Of a stretch of DNA of 19,692 nt, positions 17,047 through 19,692 are shown in pieces. The number at the start of each line of letters is the position of its first letter. Position 1 is the first letter of the stretch. The stretch is from an uncultured Clostridia bacterium. Its GTDB lineage: Bacteria; Bacillota; Clostridia; Oscillospirales; Ruminococcaceae. The translations under genes and the position numbers were made by a program. The DNA lies in assembly GCA_947175655.1 (NCBI GenBank), contig CAMWNQ010000013.1:1-19692 (forward strand), read 5' to 3'. Under the pieces are notes generated by a model, which was not told the origin of the DNA, did no database searches, and saw only the letters and a program-made list of their open reading frames with translations.

Positions 17047-17051
17047 CCTCC
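17047..17051 (-). promoter_or_regulatory. Ribosome binding site fixing the infB start
   Basis: GGAGG on the minus strand, 11 nt before the ATG at 17035. The alternative in-frame ATG at 17077 has no such site and lies in a possible CTGTCC/GGACAG stem (17070-17101). Confidence 0.65.
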
Positions 17052-17171
17052 AATAAATTATGTTTTAAGCTGTCCATAAGTTTCAGTAGTTTTCCGGACA
17101 GTACCGATTGTTATTCCGCATATTTTAAAAAAATAATGCAGATGCTTTAATCTATCTAAATCAGATATGAT

Positions 17172-17483
17172 TTAAATATTTTCACAAAGTTCAGAAAATC
17201 TCAGTGCAAAGCCTTTTTCACATACAGCAAGTACAGCTGTATTTTTTCCGAGATAATTTCCAAGTTCTTCTTTTTCAAGACCAGCAGGGATAATTTTTAT
17301 ATTATTCTTGTTGCATATAAATGATATTTCTTTAAGAGTATTATTTGAAATATCAGAGGCAGTCATAACACAGAAGGCTTTTTTATTTTTAACTGCATCA
17401 CAAACGGCATCAAAACCTATAACAGTTTTTCCGGCACGTCTGCATATGGTAAGAAGATTAATTATTTTCTGCTGAGAGTTCAT
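17172..17483 (-). CDS. ylxQ: L7Ae-family RNA-binding protein YlxQ
   Basis: A 103-residue protein of the ribosomal L7Ae/L30e/S12e fold, a probable K-turn RNA binder with no settled function. The start is put at MNSQQKIINLLTICRRAG, which is where family members begin; GAGG lies 9 nt upstream. An extension upstream to 17522 runs deep into ylxR and has no family similarity. CRRAGKTVIGFDAV and TASDISNNTLKEI match the family's RNA-contact and core regions. It overlaps the ylxR 3' end by 26 nt, in the usual nusA-ylxR-ylxQ-infB order. Confidence 0.9.
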   Translation of the reverse strand: MNSQQKIINLLTICRRAGKTVIGFDAVCDAVKNKKAFCVMTASDISNNTLKEISFICNKNNIKIIPAGLEKEELGNYLGKNTAVLAVCEKGFALRFSELCENI

Positions 17484-17742
17484 TTTCAAGTACCTCTTCC
17501 AGAGCTTCATAAACACTGTCATCTATTTTGCACGAGAATGATTTTGAAAGACGCTTGTTTTTCTGTGTTTTTTTAAGGCATTCAGTATCTTTGCATATAT
17601 AAGCACCTCTGCCTGATTTTTTCCCTGTAAAATCAAGACTTATTTCGCCCTCCGGAGATTTTACTACTCTTATGAGTTCACGCTTTGGCTTGTTTTCTCC
17701 ACAGCCCAAGCACATTCTCATTGGTATTTTTTTAGTCTTCAT
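17458..17742 (-). CDS. ylxR: YlxR (RnpM) family RNA-binding protein
   Basis: A 94-residue YlxR/DUF448 protein. Recognised by RMCLGCGENKPKRELIRVV near the N-terminus (C11 and C14) and GRGAYICKDTECL with its conserved GRGAY loop. In Bacillus subtilis the protein is reported to bind and modulate RNase P. Family members are usually about 90 residues, so this is full length. It overlaps the nusA 3' end by 11 nt and has GGAG about 10 nt upstream of its ATG within nusA. Confidence 0.93.
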   Translation of the reverse strand: MKTKKIPMRMCLGCGENKPKRELIRVVKSPEGEISLDFTGKKSGRGAYICKDTECLKKTQKNKRLSKSFSCKIDDSVYEALEEVLENELSAENN

Positions 17743-19066
17743 TCTGAATATTCTCCGGTTTTTCTATATTTTCGATGATTATTTCATCTTCCTGATTTTC
17801 CTGAACAGTATTATTAATGAATATATCATCTGAATCTTCTGAATTAATATTTGCATTTTTTAAAAGCATTTCAAAATCATCTTTGAGTTCAGGAGCTTCA
17901 ATGATATTTCCCTTGTCGTCCTTAATGAACTGAGGTTTTATGTCTATCTTGTAACCTGTAAGTTTTGCAGCAAGTTTTGCATTATGACCTTTATTTCCTA
18001 TAGCAAGTGAAAGTTGGTCATTAGGAACAATAACAGTACAGGTTTTATTTTCCTTTGCATTATCCTTTTTATTTTTCTTTTCAGATTTTTCTGTATTTTC
18101 ATAAGATTCTGCATTTTCAGAAACTTCCGGCATATTTTCTGCCTTTATGTCTGTTTCAGGAGTTGTTATTATGGTTTTAAGAACTTTAGCCGGAGCAAGT
18201 GACCTTGTAATAAATTTAACAGGGTCATCGCTATAAGGAATAATATCAATTTTTTCTCCGTGGAGTTCATCAACAACAGCTGTTATACGTGATTTATTAG
18301 TTCCGATACAAGCACCTACAGCATCAACATTCGGATTTTTTGACCATACTGCTATTTTGGTTCTTGAACCTGCTTCACGTGATATGGATTTGATTTCAAC
18401 AATACCATCATAAATTTCAGGAACTTCATTTTCAAAAAGACGTTTTACAAAATCCTTATGTGAACGTGAAATTTTAACAATAGGTTTTTTATCCTTGTTG
18501 GCTATAGTTGTTATATATACTTTTATTGTCTGACCCAATTCAAATACTTCACCGGGAATCTGTTCTTTTTTAAAGAGATACAGTTCAGTTCCATCGTGCA
18601 TAACAGTTATATCACCTTTAGCCATATCCATCTGTGAGACTGTTGCATTAATACAATAATGTTCTTTATCTCCGAATTTTTTGATAAGCTGTTCTTTGTT
18701 TATCTGTCTTAAATCGCCCTTTATGGACTGTTTTGCAGATATGGCAGCAGTTCTTCCAAGACTTGCAATATCTATTTCGTGAAGCATAGTACCGCCGACA
18801 TAAGCGGTTGGGTCAATAATCTTGGCATCTTCAATATTTATTTCATTTATATCAATTGGTGTATCATCAATAATCTGCTGGACAATATACATATTGAATC
18901 TTTTATTTTCTATGTCAATATCAATTCTCATATTTTCTTCACTGTGTGGATATGCCTTTTTAGCTGCCTTGAGCATTGCAGACTTTATTTTTTCCACTAA
19001 AATCTTTGTATCAACACTGTTCTCATTGCCAAGTATTTCAAGTTCATTAAAGAAACTGTTATCCAT
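17732..19066 (-). CDS. nusA: Transcription termination/antitermination factor NusA
   Basis: A 444-residue protein that binds RNA polymerase and nascent RNA and modulates pausing, termination and antitermination. The N-terminal RNAP-binding domain (1-130) is followed by an S1 domain (about 135-200), KH1 (about 225-300) and KH2 (about 340-380, LSLAIGNKGHNAKLAAKLTG). Two things are odd. The KH1 loop, normally GxxG, reads G255-T-N-K258 in GACIGTNKSRI, so the fourth glycine is lysine. A Glu/Lys/Asn-rich insert of about 34 residues (roughly 304-340) separates KH1 from KH2, which are normally close together. KH2 keeps GNKG (357-360). The acidic C-terminal tail after 405 is not the E. coli AR1/AR2 repeats. 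GGAGG lies 11 nt upstream of the ATG. It follows rimP by 34 nt. Confidence 0.96.
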   Translation of the reverse strand: MDNSFFNELEILGNENSVDTKILVEKIKSAMLKAAKKAYPHSEENMRIDIDIENKRFNMYIVQQIIDDTPIDINEINIEDAKIIDPTAYVGGTMLHEIDIASLGRTAAISAKQSIKGDLRQINKEQLIKKFGDKEHYCINATVSQMDMAKGDITVMHDGTELYLFKKEQIPGEVFELGQTIKVYITTIANKDKKPIVKISRSHKDFVKRLFENEVPEIYDGIVEIKSISREAGSRTKIAVWSKNPNVDAVGACIGTNKSRITAVVDELHGEKIDIIPYSDDPVKFITRSLAPAKVLKTIITTPETDIKAENMPEVSENAESYENTEKSEKKNKKDNAKENKTCTVIVPNDQLSLAIGNKGHNAKLAAKLTGYKIDIKPQFIKDDKGNIIEAPELKDDFEMLLKNANINSEDSDDIFINNTVQENQEDEIIIENIEKPENIQNED

Positions 19067-19100
19067 TTTAAAAAATTCCTCCGTTTATATAATATATTAT

Positions 19101-19577
19101 TTATGCAAAATCAAGATGAAGCTTTACATGAGCGACATCAGAAAGCATATATTGTTTTTGGATATCTTCATCAGTCTGTATAATAATACTTTCCTTATCG
19201 GCGGATATAAGATTTCCTATAATATCTTTTTCTCCGTCAATTGTTCTTATAAGGCGAACCTGTACAACATCACCTTTACATACTTCAAAATGTTCGGGTT
19301 TAAGAAGTTCTCTTTCAAGTCCTGCTGAACCTACTTCAAGAATATAACTCTGTTCAATAGGGTCTTCAATATCGAGCATTTCACTTACAGGTGCAGTAAC
19401 TTTTTCACAGTCTTCTATTGAGATGCCTTCATCTCTGTCAATAAAGACTCTGAGATACCACATAGCACCTTCCTTGACAAAACTTATATCCCAGATAAAA
19501 TAGCCAAGTTCATCAGTAATAGGTTTTACAAGACTATATATCTTCTGTTCAGTATTGCCGTATTTTTTCATCTTCAA
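19101..19577 (-). CDS. rimP: Ribosome maturation factor RimP
   Basis: A 158-residue protein required for 30S subunit maturation, first gene of the nusA-infB operon. Recognised by LGYFIWDISFVKEGAMWYLRVFID in two blocks, SIEDCEKVTAPVSEMLD, and EVGSAGLERELLKPEHF, a central family signature, followed by the C-terminal SH3-like barrel. The start chosen is TTG at 19577, 10 nt after AAAGGAG (19594-19588). The ATG two codons later (19571) has a 16-nt gap, which is long. Both give the same protein apart from two residues. Confidence 0.95.
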   Translation of the reverse strand: MKMKKYGNTEQKIYSLVKPITDELGYFIWDISFVKEGAMWYLRVFIDRDEGISIEDCEKVTAPVSEMLDIEDPIEQSYILEVGSAGLERELLKPEHFEVCKGDVVQVRLIRTIDGEKDIIGNLISADKESIIIQTDEDIQKQYMLSDVAHVKLHLDFA

Positions 19578-19587
19578 AAAGCAACAA

Positions 19588-19594
19588 CTCCTTT
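19588..19594 (-). promoter_or_regulatory. Ribosome binding site favouring a TTG start for rimP
   Basis: AAAGGAG on the minus strand, 10 nt from TTG (19577) and 16 nt from ATG (19571). Spacing favours the rare TTG start. Confidence 0.6.
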
Positions 19595-19618
19595 GATATA
19601 TAAGATAAAAAGTTAGTT

Positions 19619-19624
19619 ATTATA
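19619..19624 (-). promoter_or_regulatory. Putative -10 box of the rimP-nusA-infB operon
   Basis: TATAAT on the minus strand, about 40 nt before the start codon. A -35 box at 17-bp spacing would fall at about 19642-19647, which is inside the adapter sequence, so the promoter is cut off here and cannot be confirmed. Confidence 0.4.
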
Positions 19625-19637
19625 TGATATTTTATGC

Positions 19638-19692
19638 CTGTCTCTCATACACATATCCGAGCCAACGAGACCGTAATAGATCTCGTAGGCCG
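19638..19692 (+). other. Untrimmed Illumina Nextera adapter (synthetic)
   Basis: The segment aligns without gaps to the Nextera mosaic end and read-2 adapter (CTGTCTCT at 19638 onward, ACGAGAC to 19671), then an 8-nt i7 index (CGTAATAG, 19672-19679, one base from the N702 index CGTACTAG) and the start of the P7 flow-cell sequence (ATCTCGTA...GCCG). Five of 55 positions differ from the standard sequence: 19646, 19655, 19664, 19676 and 19688. Three of these read A where C is expected. It is not part of the organism's genome. Confidence 0.96.

Noticed and set aside
18822..19328. 168-codon plus-strand open frame opposite nusA and rimP
   Set aside because: Antisense to two well-supported genes and their spacer, with no family motif or ribosome binding site. 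It is a shadow of AT-rich coding DNA.

Overview
The window is AT-rich DNA from a low-GC Gram-positive, most likely a fibre-degrading Ruminococcus or close relative (Clostridia, Oscillospiraceae). The reasons are a secreted protein with a Thr-rich linker and a C-terminal type I dockerin (the cellulosome docking module of this group), a GH94 glycoside phosphorylase for intracellular beta-glucoside use, strong AGGAGG-type ribosome binding sites, and the Firmicutes order of the nusA-infB operon. The genus is an inference.

Layout. (1) 1-807, + strand: a promoter fragment and a short secreted LRR-dockerin gene broken by a one-base frameshift in an A7 run. (2) 882-2042, +: a cation diffusion facilitator with an aspartate-only metal site in TM5 and a long cytosolic tail. 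It is followed by a hairpin that separates it from the convergent minus-strand genes. (3) 2094-4475, -: a GH94 phosphorylase with its own near-consensus promoter, whose -35 region is flanked by an 11-bp perfect inverted repeat. (4) 4623-9714, -: a five-gene operon made of an ABC ATPase, a six-TM permease, a GldG-like protein, a DUF4340-like protein and a conserved 86-residue protein. Overlapping or closely spaced genes and a good terminator at 4581-4611 support one transcript. (5) 9847-19577, -: the translation and transcription housekeeping operon rimP-nusA-ylxR-ylxQ-infB-rbfA-nrnA-truB-ribF-gltX, all read in one direction with short gaps or overlaps.

How the genes work together. The rimP-gltX block couples ribosome assembly (RimP, RbfA), transcription elongation and termination (NusA), initiation (IF-2), tRNA modification and charging (TruB, GltX), RNA turnover (NrnA) and flavin cofactor synthesis (RibF). 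The ABC/GldG/DUF4340 block encodes an envelope transporter of unknown substrate. The dockerin protein and GH94 enzyme fit a plant-fibre lifestyle: extracellular cellulosome parts and phosphorolytic use of imported disaccharides.

The last 55 bases (19638-19692) are not biological. They match the Illumina Nextera read-2 transposase adapter, an i7 index and the start of the P7 sequence, with five mismatches. The contig therefore ends in untrimmed adapter just upstream of rimP, and the rimP promoter -35 region is lost. I found no CRISPR array, tRNA, rRNA or transposase, and no convincing new multi-gene system. The items most worth a second look are the GH94 operator-like repeat, the GldG-type operon with its small partner, the atypical NusA and the structured infB-rbfA spacer.
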